DNA of 64,000 nt, taken from the NCBI RefSeq assembly GCF_018320785.1, contig NC_054866.1, positions 28,125,000 through 28,188,999 of the forward strand, read 5' to 3'. The stretch comes from Cheilinus undulatus. Lineage: Eukaryota; Chordata; Actinopteri; Labriformes; Labridae. Made by a program: the position numbers and the translations under genes. The notes under the pieces were generated by a model, which was not told where the DNA came from, ran no database searches, and saw nothing but the letters and a program-made list of their open reading frames with translations. Numbering within the stretch: position 1 is the stretch's first letter; every line of letters starts with the position of its first letter. Shown piece by piece: positions 26,101-34,638 of the stretch.

Positions 26101-29100
26101 CCCTTTACCAGCAGTATTTCCTGTCTTTCCATTAGCAATAGTTTAGTTACAGCTCAAATTTGATGATGGCATTTATGCTGTAAGTCAGGGGTGTCAAACT
26201 CATACTGGGTCTGGGGCCAGATTTGCTCCAATGAGAGGTTCTGAGGGCCGGACTATTTAGGCCAGGACTGTCAAAGTCAATAGCTGATTCTGAATTTAGG
26301 CCTAACCTAAGAGCCTAGCAAGGTCAACATTTAACTATAAACTGTCTTCCTCATTTTCATCATTAGTAAAATATGAAAAAAAATATCACACTGATAATTA
26401 TTCATTCTGAGGTGAAAAAATCAAAATGTTAAGTATAAAGGCTCAAAGTCTGACCTAAAAATCCAACTTATTAGTTCAAAAGGTCAAAACATGAAATTTA
26501 AAGGCACAATACTTTTTTAAAAAGGCAAATATTTGAGATAGAAAGTCAAAATTACAAGTTTAAAAGGTATGAATATGACTAAGAATTTTAAATTGTGAAT
26601 CTTGAGGTCAAAATCTGATATGAAAAGGTCAAAAAATGAAAAAAGTCAAAATCATAAGTTAAAGTCAGAATTGAGATGCAAATGAAAATATGAAATGACA
26701 ACATTGATTTCTTTTCCCACCTTCCTGATATTTTATCTAATTATTTGGACTCTTTCTTTACTTTTTCAGATTTTAATAATTTAACGAGGATATTTTAAAT
26801 CATTAAGGTAAAATTTGCACGTTTATACTGGAGGAAATCTGACCTTGTACCGGTGGGTCAGTTATAGAAAGATCTTCTGATCATGCAGGCTGGATACCAC
26901 TGTACCACAGGCCGGATTTGGCCCCCGGGCCTTGAGTTTAACACCCCTGCTTTAGGCCCGACAGAACTGAGTTTGGTTATTTAAAAAAAAAAAAAAAAAA
27001 AAACTCTAATTTTACAATCATCAGACTTTTTTAGACCAAATGTGACTCCTTTAAAGGATGCATTAATAAAATCTGTGGTTTTATGTAAAATAAAAATACT
27101 GTTTTAAGCATGAGAATAATGGCACCACTGTAAAACTTTAGTATTGAGAGATTGGAATACCCAAAATACAATTTGAATTTATTTACATAATTAGAGCTAT
27201 TGTTATTCACTTCATATAAAACAGTTCATTTTCTGCTTGCTTTGCTGTTTTGCTTTTGTTGCTTTTTCGTAATTCCTACAAAAAAAAAGATTAATTTAAT
27301 TTAATTTAATTTAAACTACATAAAACATGAGTGTCCCTCCCTGTAACAAAATTTATTCTAGTTATTGTCACAAATTCACTGTGGCCTATTTCTTTTTGTT
27401 TGTACATTTACTCACAATTTTTAGACAATTTCAACTAAATTGGTCTCCATAATATTTTAGAGAAAACAGAATTTAGAATTTCACTAATGAAATATCCTGT
27501 TTTTAAAAGTTATTTCAGATTTTTAAAAAAGTAATAAATGCCATTCCATTGAGGCAATTTTGCTGATCATATTTTTCTTTTACATTTGTAACTTTGACTA
27601 TATTTTGTATATACTCAAAATAAAATTTTTTACACTGTAGATGAGGAATTTTCTAAAAGTAGTCTCTATTTTTTTCCCTTTGAATCTGTCCCTGTTTGTT
27701 CTCTTTTATAGTGTGTATGTAAACTGCAATTTTTTCCTATTTAATTTTTGCAAAAATTATGACTTATGAGGAACAACAAATGTCTTTTTTGTTAGCTTAA
27801 TCCAACATAAAGGTTCTTCACATTATTAAGAAGTGAATTATATTGTTTTTAGTGACAATATTTGAAACTCTACCTGCATACTTTTCTGTGAACTCACACT
27901 CCCCTCCAAATGTCACATGTGCTGCCATTACTCCCAGCCCTGGCAACATATCACCACCCTGATTTGCAAACAGTGTGGAAAATTCCCACGAAAGAGAGCA
28001 GTTATTTTTACCGGCAAAGGCTAGGAATAACGCCAATGGGTATAAAACGTTAGAAGTTAGAGCCAACAAGATAGTGTAGTGATGTTTTATTTACACCACT
28101 AATCTTATCTGGATGATTTAACTTAGGAGAGCAGTTTGGTTTACGGGATAAGAGTTGATTTTAAAAGTATAAAGGATGGAAGTCTCTGTGTAGGAGGGAT
28201 CCTCCTGTATATTGTGCAGATTTTTTAAGGTGTTTTTAGGGGATAAATTTTCCACACTATTTATCATTCTGATTTGAGTTTTTTTCAGGGATAAAAAAAA
28301 GTCTGTTTTCATAAATCTGAGCTGCTTTCCCTTAACTGATCAATGCACAACATGAGATCCACTGAAATGCATTTCAACAACTTAAGGGATCGAGTGTTTG
28401 CTGTTTAGGCACCTCAGCTGTGGAACGACCTTCTGGAGGATCCTGGCATATTACATCAGTATCTTCATATAAATCACTTTAAATTACTTAATTTAATCAA
28501 AAGACTTTTTTTATTGTTATTTTTTTTATCCATGGTGATTAAAGTATCTATCTGGTGTCTCCTTTACTCAGCCATTATTTCAGGTTGTTTTTTCTGTTAT
28601 TATATTTCTTTTTGCTTAGCCTTACAATGTCATGTATTCACTTGGGGATTTTTTTACATTGTGTATTTACTTGGCTTTTTTAAGATGTAGTTGTGTATTT
28701 ATTTTGGGATTCTTTTTTACAGTGTATATATACTCAGCTTTTTTATGACATAGTTGTGTATTTATTTTGGGATTCTTTTTTACATTGTATATGTACTTGG
28801 CTTTCTTACTGCATTGTTGTGTATTTATTTTGGGATTTTGTTTCCTCATTATGTATTTTCTAGCCCTGTTTTTTTTTTTTTTTACATTGTTGTGTATTTA
28901 CCTGGTGTGATATGTTTTGGTTTTTTACATTGTTGTGTACTTACTTGGGGGATTTTTTTGATTGTGTATTTTGCATTTGTTATTTCGGCCTTCTTCTACA
29001 ATTTTGTGTGTCATATTTTGCAGATTTTAGGATATATGATATTTTATTTAGAACTGTTCTTGATCAGTGCCATGTAATGTAAATTTTTACACTTTTTAAA

Positions 29101-30309
29101 CCTGCTGAAGTCAAATAACTAATAACAAAAACAAAGTACCAACAGAAAAACTTCTACAATGAAAATAAGAGAAATTTTTATACAAAATATACCACCGATC
29201 TTCTGATTTGTAGATGTCTTACTGAACCAGAACTCTACTGAGTGTAAGAATACCAGTGCATTTATCATTAACACTGTTCAGATTTACATATTTGTAAAGT
29301 AGGGCCAATTAATTCATGTTCATGATTGTTAGAAACAAGTTTAGGCTAATTGTCAGGCAGAGTTTAACCAGTGGCATTGACATGTGAAAGTAGCCACTCC
29401 AAGTTCATAAGGATTAACCTACATTCATTGCCTGCAGCAGTGCCAAGTCTCTGCACAGTTCTGCTCTTGTAAAGTTGAAGTGAAACCTAAAGTATGAATC
29501 AGAGCAAACAAAAACATTAAAAGCTGTTGATTTAACTCACCAAGTGGTGCAAGGTTGCACCAATCAGCAACCACCCCCTCTCCTCTTTGTGGATTGGTCG
29601 TTTCTCTCTCAGGTCTGCAATCTCTGTCAACATCTGTGTCCGCTCTCCTCGTGGATCTGTGCACTTCACGCCTCCTTCGCCCTAACAGTGCAGCACTTAG
29701 ATTAGATTGTCTAAATATGTATGAAAATGGCTGATGGGCTGGTTTCAGATTTTGGCAGCTCAGAATATCATCCTCATCCTGTGTGTGCGTGTTTGTGTGC
29801 ATGTGTTTGGCAGTGGTCCAGTGCAGCCCAGAAACAAGATATACAGAAAGAAAAACCTGCTGCAACAGGTTCCAAAAGATCTACTGGTTCAGTCATTGGC
29901 AGCTGGCAGCGCTCTCGTTCTCCTTCTATCACTCTTTCCTTGCCTTACTCAATGGTTACCTGTATGAATGGGACATCAGATACAGTGTAGATCACAGCCA
30001 GTGGCAGTGAGCGGGCGCCATGCCCTTGTCTATGAGCTCGCCTATGGCAAAGGCTGTCTTGAATATGATTTAGTTCCACTTAGCAATGTGTGCACAAGTA
30101 AACACAGGCAGGATCATTTGCAATACTCATGCAAAGTCACAAGAACCAAAAGCACTGGCCACTCTTGTAAACAAAGCAGCCAATCCATAAATGTCACTTT
30201 AAGATACAAAGAAAAGGAGTAAATGTCAAAGCTAATGGACATACCTCTCAATTAGGCTGTTGTGGTCTGCAGGATGAGAGGTTCCTACACAGGGTTTTAA
30301 ATGCTCCAT
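7842..30309 (-). CDS. foxn1: Forkhead box N1 transcription factor (9 coding exons)
   Basis: FOXN1 is the winged-helix factor needed for thymic epithelial differentiation (nude locus). Exons in transcript order: 30309-30245 (ATG at 30309), 21555-21411, 18055-17747, 15876-15778, 15410-15280, 15081-14985, 9796-9589, 9446-9009, 8131-7842 (TAA at 7842-7844). All junctions are GT/AG and phase-consistent, giving 593 residues (human about 648). The forkhead domain spans residues about 244-340 ([49 protein letters not shown]) and is close to mammalian FOXN1. The C-terminal acidic block [22 protein letters not shown] matches the FOXN1 activation region. Exons from 18055 downward are secure. The first two are inferred from open frames, splice sites and matching phases, and the start codon is uncertain: an alternative is ATG 18106 inside an extended exon. 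Confidence 0.9.
8455..8615 (+). repeat. tRNA-derived teleost SINE
   Basis: Lies in the last foxn1 intron. It contains a B-box-like GGTTCGAATCC, a CCGCATGTCTCTCCCCACTC core and a CCAATAAAG tail with A-rich end. It is clearly the same subfamily as the inverted copy at 49704-49860. Confidence 0.8.
9009..9446 (-). CDS. foxn1: foxn1 exon encoding the linker and start of the activation domain
   Basis: The acceptor tttcttacag precedes AA, completing Glu, then [13 protein letters not shown], continuing MAKP from the previous exon. The middle is Pro/Ser/Tyr-rich. It ends in [13 protein letters not shown] at donor gtatgaca (9008-9001). Length 438 bases, phase 1 in and phase 1 out. Confidence 0.93.
9589..9796 (-). 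CDS. foxn1: foxn1 exon: second half of the forkhead domain
   Basis: Encodes [20 protein letters not shown], the recognition-helix region, then the wing ([18 protein letters not shown]) and [12 protein letters not shown]. The acceptor is cctttccag and the donor gtgggtct. It joins in phase 0 to PYFK of the exon at 14985-15081. Confidence 0.97.
10055..10085. repeat. Perfect inverted repeat (13-base arms, 5-base loop)
   Basis: Arms CATCCCCTAATCA and TGATTAGGGGATG flank TGGCG. All 13 pairs match. It sits inside an intron in non-coding sequence; no function is implied. Confidence 0.9.
11745..11925 (+). repeat. tRNA-derived teleost SINE
   Basis: An A-box-like TTAGTGGGTAAAGCAGGAA head is followed by the TCTCTCTTCCCATGTTTACTG and GTCTCTCTTCAGTTATC blocks shared with the copies at 4570 and 8455. 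Diverged. Confidence 0.7.
12840..13147 (+). repeat. LINE-like 3' tail ending in a CCAT/CTAT microsatellite
   Basis: Sequence ending GGACTGATAAAGTATCTATCC runs straight into (CCAT)n/(CTAT)n from about 13085 to 13147. In fish genomes this GATAAAGTATC-(TATC)n ending is typical of non-LTR retrotransposon tails. No reverse-transcriptase frame remains. Confidence 0.55.
14985..15081 (-). CDS. foxn1: foxn1 exon: first half of the forkhead domain
   Basis: 97 bases, acceptor gactctag, donor gtattaat. Encodes [20 protein letters not shown] and [12 protein letters not shown]. The first base completes the Ser of YSYS begun in exon 15280-15410. Confidence 0.97.
15280..15410 (-). CDS. foxn1: foxn1 exon ending at KPIYSYS
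   Basis: 131 bases, Ser/Gln/Pro-rich ([20 protein letters not shown] then [19 protein letters not shown]), ending at the forkhead boundary KPIYSY plus a split Ser codon. Donor gtaacatg. The previous exon, 15778-15876 ([20 protein letters not shown] onward), joins in phase 0. Confidence 0.92.
16345..17175 (+). repeat. TAGCTA-array dispersed repeat, copy 1
   Basis: Starts near AGTCTAATCTGGGATTAAAT-like sequence, then about 450 bases of irregular TAGCTA/AAGCTAA units (16420-16820). A short run of CCTTAACCC units, a GGAAGTTTAAT block and a Leu/Cys-codon-like GCTGCTGTCTGCAGCCAGAC segment follow. A second copy in reverse orientation lies at about 37240-38145. It sits in a foxn1 intron. Family not recognised. 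Confidence 0.6.
17747..18055 (-). CDS. foxn1: foxn1 N-terminal exon
   Basis: 309 bases encoding [16 protein letters not shown], a Gly/Ser/His-rich segment and a Cys-rich end, closing with GNIQVSRQM at donor gtaaactc. I chose the start at the acceptor ctgcctttcccag (pyrimidine-rich, phase 0). It is a tandem CAGCAG acceptor, so one Gln may be optional. A start inside a longer version (ATG 18106) cannot be excluded. Confidence 0.8.
18659..21300 (-). mobile_element. Degenerate Tc1-like transposon with nested insertions
   Basis: Both ends carry the inverted repeat ATGGACAAAAGTATTTGGC (left about 18670, right about 21274-21292). The minus strand between about 20690 and 21150 holds broken transposase reading [30 protein letters not shown], typical of Tc1 proteins. 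The element is interrupted by a MITE at 18917-19498 and by unrelated sequence from about 19525 to 20680. It lies in a foxn1 intron and is certainly inactive. Confidence 0.8.
18917..19498. mobile_element. hAT-like MITE nested in the Tc1-like element
   Basis: Ends GGTTGTAATAGTTTTAGATA and TAGATAACTATAATAACC are inverted repeats; the interior is TTTTAGTTTAGT-rich. The flanks TCCACACCAA (18907-18916) and TCCATACCAA (19499-19508) are a near-perfect target duplication within the Tc1-like host. Confidence 0.75.
21411..21555 (-). CDS. foxn1: foxn1 proposed second coding exon
   Basis: 145 bases, acceptor tccctttttacag, donor gtactgac. Open in the frame [15 protein letters not shown], a Ser run from a CTG/CAG microsatellite, then [18 protein letters not shown]. 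One base in completes the AG left by exon 30245-30386 and it ends in phase 0, as needed by exon 17747-18055. I rely on splice sites and phase, plus a loose Ser/Pro-rich resemblance to mammalian FOXN1 N termini. It could instead be a 5' UTR exon. Confidence 0.55.
25676..25935 (+). repeat. CCGCCAAGG-type dispersed repeat, copy 1
   Basis: TACCTCCGCCAAGGTGGTTA, a (TTTG)n run, AACTCAAAAAGTTGTGGGCG, TTTTGATGAAATTTTCAGG and GGATCACCATCTGGATCC are in order. The same blocks are found inverted at 57541-57782 and, more diverged, at 36690-36985. This is a familiar high-copy fish repeat; class uncertain. Confidence 0.75.
26186..26949. mobile_element. Non-autonomous hAT-type element
   Basis: Termini CAGGGGTGTCAAACTCA and TTGAGTTTAACACCCCTG form the inverted repeat typical of hAT/Charlie-like elements. 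Flanks CTGTAAGT and CTTTAGGC are a degraded 8-base duplication (5 of 8 match). The interior is non-coding with recurring AAAGTCAAAAT motifs. Confidence 0.8.
28345..28640 (+). pseudogene. LINE reverse-transcriptase C-terminal fragment
   Basis: In one frame, TTTGCTGTTTAGGCACCTCAG then CTGTGGAACGACCTTCTGGA reads FAV-(stop)[12 protein letters not shown]. This resembles the V.AP.LWN.LP motif near the end of many L2/CR1/RTE-type ORFs. A T-rich tail follows. Confidence 0.45.
28640..28950. repeat. Imperfect 63-base tandem array
   Basis: The segment GTTGTGTATTTATTTTGGGA recurs at about 28688, 28752 and 28815, giving a period of 63-64 bases, with weaker units on both sides. Because 63 is a multiple of 3 the minus strand shows a repeated 21-residue frame (KKNPKINTQ...). 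That is a by-product of the repeat, not a gene. Confidence 0.8.
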
Positions 30310-30386
30310 GAAGCAAAGCTGGGGGGCTTTCTTGAGAAATTTTAACTTGAGCTCCTTTCTGAAACTTTTACAGCAGCAGTTTGAGT
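30245..30386 (-). CDS. foxn1: foxn1 proposed first coding exon
   Basis: 142 bases bounded by a strong pyrimidine-rich acceptor (ctccctccctcgctcttttag) and donor gtatgtcc. Open throughout in one frame (DSNCCCKSFRKELKLKFLKK ... [22 protein letters not shown]). ATG at 30309 lies in this frame with G at +4. It ends with AG, which combines with the first G of exon 21411-21555. The exon lies 4.3 kb beyond the slc13a2 stop, so a separate short gene or a non-coding 5' exon remains possible. Confidence 0.5.
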
Positions 30387-32998
30387 CTAAAAGAGCGAGG
30401 GAGGGAGAGAAGTAAAGGAGAAAGTAGAGAGGGAGAGGGAGTAGCAGGTATGTCAATACAGGTAGATTCCTATCCTATCCTCCCAGTGAACCAGGAAAAC
30501 AGTAATACCCTTACCTCGTAGCTATAGCTTGTACAAACCCTGCATGTCCTTAGTGAGAGGGTGAGGCAGAATGACAGAGAGATGGAGGATTAATTACAGA
30601 TTGAATAAACTCTTGTGTTACAGTGCAAGGCCTCTGCATAACAATCTAGCTGAAGGCTCTTTCTGCCAGAGATGGAGTTCTTAAGGAGGGTGTAATGTGG
30701 GAACAGATTCCCATTGTACTATGGGAGGAAAGTCTTCTAGCTCTTGCTCTCAGGCCTAATATTGTGTTAAGTAGAACAAAAATGCCACTGACTCTTAAAA
30801 TTTGAAAACGCAAAGCTGTTTTTCTTAGTGGTCCCTGTCCTAAAGTGTAAGGCCTATTTCTTAGTGTTTTTAAAAAATGGCACATCAGCTCACACAAAGA
30901 AATAAATTATGGCAGGTTGACAGGTAACTGTCATCAAAAGATTTAATCATGCTGATGGCTCATGCCTATCTGTGCACGCACTTTGGATTCTGCTATTTTT
31001 AAATATGCACCTTCTCTTCAGAGTGGCATTTAGAGATGCATGTCCTAACTTACCTATCTTGCAATGATATGAGCGAAATGATGTCACAATAGCCCTCTAA
31101 ATACTAGAAAACCCCTTGATAAACACGCCTTATAAGGCCTGCTTGGTTTAAAAAAAAAAAAACATTTTCTGCAGTCGCCTGATGAGCAAAAACTGGAATG
31201 GCTATCTTAGTTGGATGTGTTGAAACTTGCTAATTTTGTCTCAAAACCCTTGAAAAGAAGACAAGATCATTTATTTAAGTAATTAAGCTTTAGCTTGTCT
31301 CCATCTTCCTTTTCTGTTCTATGATGAAGAAAGACCTCTGCACTCTGATCCTGATTTGTTTAAAATCTTGGTATTATGTAAGCCCATGTTGACTGGACAT
31401 GTGATTCTATGTATGAAACAATAATAAAATAAAAACTTCAAACTTCTAAAACATATCAAACAAATTAAAAATTTGAATAGATTCTTGAACTTGATTGAAA
31501 GGAGTAAGAAATACTTACTTACAGTGGCTCCTGATTTATGCCATTATTATTATATGTCAAAGGATGTTTTTGACTAGATGCTTTATTTTCTTAGGAACTA
31601 CAGAACTAACATTTATATAAGTTAATGTAAAAGTTTACACTTATTTTATTCTATCTTCTAAATCTGACACAACTTTGACTCCTGATGACACTGTCCCAGC
31701 TACTTAGTGTAAAACATGTTTATCACTGCAAAGACCATTGTAGTTGGTTTATCTGATCAAATATAATCATAAATCAAAAAATAAGAGTAAAATAAAGTAC
31801 ATGTAAATCAAATCCCACCTTTCATGTCCCATGAAACTAATTTATGAGTCTCTTTTGAAAATTTAGTGAAAAATATTCAGAATCCCTGAGGCAGTGACAT
31901 TTATTACCGACACCACGTTCTGGCTCAGCGTGAGGTTATTTAAATCAGCAACCACTATTTCTGTCCCAGGGATATTTCATAATAAAATGTGCAGCTGTTT
32001 TACTGTGTTAAATCTGAAGTAAAAATATGATCCTGTAAATTGCCCTCCTTTTAAACATCTTAGCACAAAGTGATATCAAGGCTGTCCATACTGCAATTAC
32101 ACAGGATTAAACATAATCTTGATATTAACCCAGTTAAATACGGACTCACTCAAAATAAAGAAAAGCAGAATTAAACACACAGCTTGTTAATTTTTTTCTA
32201 AAGATCACAAGGACACAAACAGGACTGACTGATGTTATGGCTTGAAAAACACTAAAGCTATCAAAAACATATGAAGTGTTATAAAGCTGCTCTCTTACCT
32301 CCAGTGTTTAACATCCATCACTTGTTCAATAACTTCTATCAAAATGAAAAGAAATGTTATCAAATAAAGACCCTCTTGCCCTTGTTGTCTTTTAGGTTTT
32401 ACTGGAAGAATGCTCACCAGGCTGGACTAAATATTTTGGCTTTCTAACTGCATCCTTGTTTGACCTGTCTGTACTTTACTTTTACAATTTTCAAATCTCC
32501 TTTTGCTCTGAGCTTTCACATGTAGCAAATTTATACAAAATCCTGCCAATGCTTTCAGTTTCCTATAATTGATTTCCCGTACCTTCAATTTTGCCTTTCT
32601 CCCTCATTGACCCTTGAAGGGATTTGCCTTCTGTCCACTTGGATCTCTTTAAATCAATTGGGGACCCAGTGGTCCTAATCCTATGGATGGCAATGAGATT
32701 TGAATCCATCATTTATTTCAACAGTCTCAGTGGAAAAAGTGCAGTGAACCTGCAGGATCTGTATACCAAAGATTCATGTTCTATGATAACAAATTTTCTG
32801 CAACTTAAAGACACCATAATAGTATTTTTTTCAGAGTTGCATTTAGTAGTTGATACTCTAAGTTACCAACTAAATGAAGAAATTATTAATGTAAGGACTC
32901 CACACTCTAGCCAGCCCACTCTGAGAAATAATTACACATGTAACCGTCATTTTTGGACTATAGTGAGAAATAACCCTGCCTGACTTCATCCTATACAG

Positions 32999-33548
32999 CA
33001 GTGATTTTCAACCACTGCGCCGCAGCACACTACTGTACTGTGAGAGGCCGACAGGTGTGCCGTGAGAAACTTTACTTGATAGGTTCAAGAAATATATCTG
33101 AACAGGGTCCTGGTCAAAATTCAAACCAGATGAGATGCCAAGTGTGAGTGGAGGTCAAAAGAAGCCAGAAGCGGTGAGTTCGAGGTAGTACAGGTAGTAG
33201 TACCTTTCATTTAGATTTACTCTCATTTGACTGTACCAGCTCCACTATGCTTGGTGTGTGGGGAAAAGCTGTGCCATGGTCCCGAGCAAGCTTAAACGCC
33301 ATCTCCAAATGAAACATCCATCACTTCAAAACAAGAACACAGACTATTTTGTTTGCCTGTGAAAACAAACTGAGAAACAGGCAACTTCAATGAGAAAAAC
33401 CACAAAGGTGTCCAAGAGCTCTCAAAGCTAATCACTCAGTAGCTGAACTCATAATGTGTCATTTTGTAACATTTTTGGCTTGTGGTCTGCCTTGGAAGTT
33501 TTCTTAATCTAAAGATGTGCCATGCCTCAAAAAAGGTTGAAAACACCA
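32999..33548 (+). mobile_element. hAT element remnant with BED zinc-finger coding fragment
   Basis: Ends CAGTGATTTTCAACC and GGTTGAAAACAC are inverted; flanks CTATACAG (32991-32998) and CAATACAG (33549-33556) match at 7 of 8 bases. At about 33228-33360 a broken frame reads [13 protein letters not shown] and [15 protein letters not shown], a C2H2-like BED finger as in ZBED5/hAT transposases. The frame contains a stop between its halves. Domesticated function is very unlikely. Confidence 0.8.
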
Positions 33549-33553
33549 CAATA

Positions 33554-34230
33554 CAGTATTCAGAAAGCATTCAAACCCCTTCATGTTTTTCAGTTTTGTT
33601 ATGTTACAGCCTAATGCTAATGCTAATGCCTTTGAAAAAAACTCGAACTGTGATTGGATGAACATTTTGTCTGTCACATCTTTACAGGCCAATCAGAGCA
33701 ACAAAACACGTGACATAGCTGCTACCAAGCTGCACCCCTACCAAAGGAGTCAACTCCATACAGAACTGCGTAATGCCAACCATGGCGACTATAGACATGT
33801 CAGTACACAACTTTTGTTGTTTTTGAAAAGAAAACAACTCAAATGCTGTTGTTTGTTCTTCTTTTAACGAAGAAATGCTGTCAAGTTCTGATAAAACTGG
33901 CGCTTTAGCAGCATCCACGCTAATCTCTTCCGCCATAATGGCACCTGCCTCTTGTTGCTGCTTGCACACGTCACAACTTCACCGTGCCCGAAAGTACTGC
34001 CCCGATGCTGATTGGTCCTGTCACTTCCTAACCGGGCCTAAACGATTCAGACGGGAGCTTTGCAAGATGCCAGTGAGAAACATGGAAACGGGCGTATCCA
34101 TCTGCTTTGCAAGGATAGCCTGATGCTACAGTCATAAAAAAAAAAACCTCATTAATCTACACATAACAAAGTGAAAACAGGATTTTAGAATTTATTCACA
34201 TCTATGAAAAACAAAAAAACTGAAACTTGG
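33554..34230 (+). mobile_element. Tc1-like element fragment split by a second insertion
   Basis: Left part CAGTATTCAGAAAGCATTCA and GTTATGTTACAGCCTAATG; right part TTAATCTACACATAACAAAG and TGAAAACAGGATTTTAGAA. Together they form a familiar fish DNA-transposon sequence. An insert of about 500 bases (33620-34117) is bracketed by GCCTAATGCTA (33609-33619) and GCCTGATGCTA (34118-34128), a likely target duplication. The insert has no recognised gene. Confidence 0.6.
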
Positions 34231-34638
34231 ATAAACACTTGTTACATTTTTTAAATGTGGAAAAATTTATCATCAGTATTTTGACACAGGATTAAGATTT
34301 GATTGTGTGGTTGACTGTTCATCGGACTATTCATCCTAATGAAGTAATAACAGTCCAGTGAAAACAACAAAGATACTCCAGTGTTTTCTATCCTGCATGT
34401 CCAGTTCTTTCTGAAGAAACTCCCAATGTGAGGAAGGATGGAGTAAAAGCTGCTTATTTGATACTCAAGGACAGCTCTTCAGGCATGCTAGGCTGTTTTG
34501 GCAGGAGTTTTCAGGGGAGCTGTACATACAAAAGTCATTTGTCTGCCCAGTCCTCCAGTGCTAGAATCCTGATAAATTATCTGATATTGTTCATCTCCTA
34601 CAGTTTTTTTCTTCATCTCCTCTTTATAGAGTTGATAC

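Larger units (their letters stand above)
21556..30244 (-). other. foxn1: Large foxn1 intron
   Basis: About 8.7 kb. Holds a repeat at 25676-25935, a hAT-like MITE at 26186-26949, poly(A) at about 26975-27003, a (TTAAT)n run at about 27292-27316, a LINE-like tail at 28345-28640 and a 63-base tandem array at 28640-28950. At 29560-29610 two CCAAT-type boxes and a plausible minus-strand donor (near 29540) occur, but no convincing exon. 22000-25600 shows nothing I can name. Confidence 0.5.
30387..34638. other. slc13a2-foxn1 spacer (slc13a2 3' flank, foxn1 upstream)
   Basis: Should hold the foxn1 promoter and slc13a2 3' UTR. I saw no CpG-rich or TATA-type promoter that I would commit to. From 32999 to about 34230 it is layered mobile-element sequence. 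The rest, including 30600-30900, is unassigned. Confidence 0.45.

Noticed and set aside
29425-29865. 146-residue minus-strand frame in the foxn1 intron, with CCAAT boxes and a good donor
   Set aside because: The phase does not link the neighbouring foxn1 exons, the CCAAT boxes lie inside the putative exon rather than upstream, and no similarity was recognised. An alternative first exon cannot be excluded.
33583-34123. Open frames of 82-95 residues on both strands
   Set aside because: They lie within nested transposon sequence with no protein similarity.
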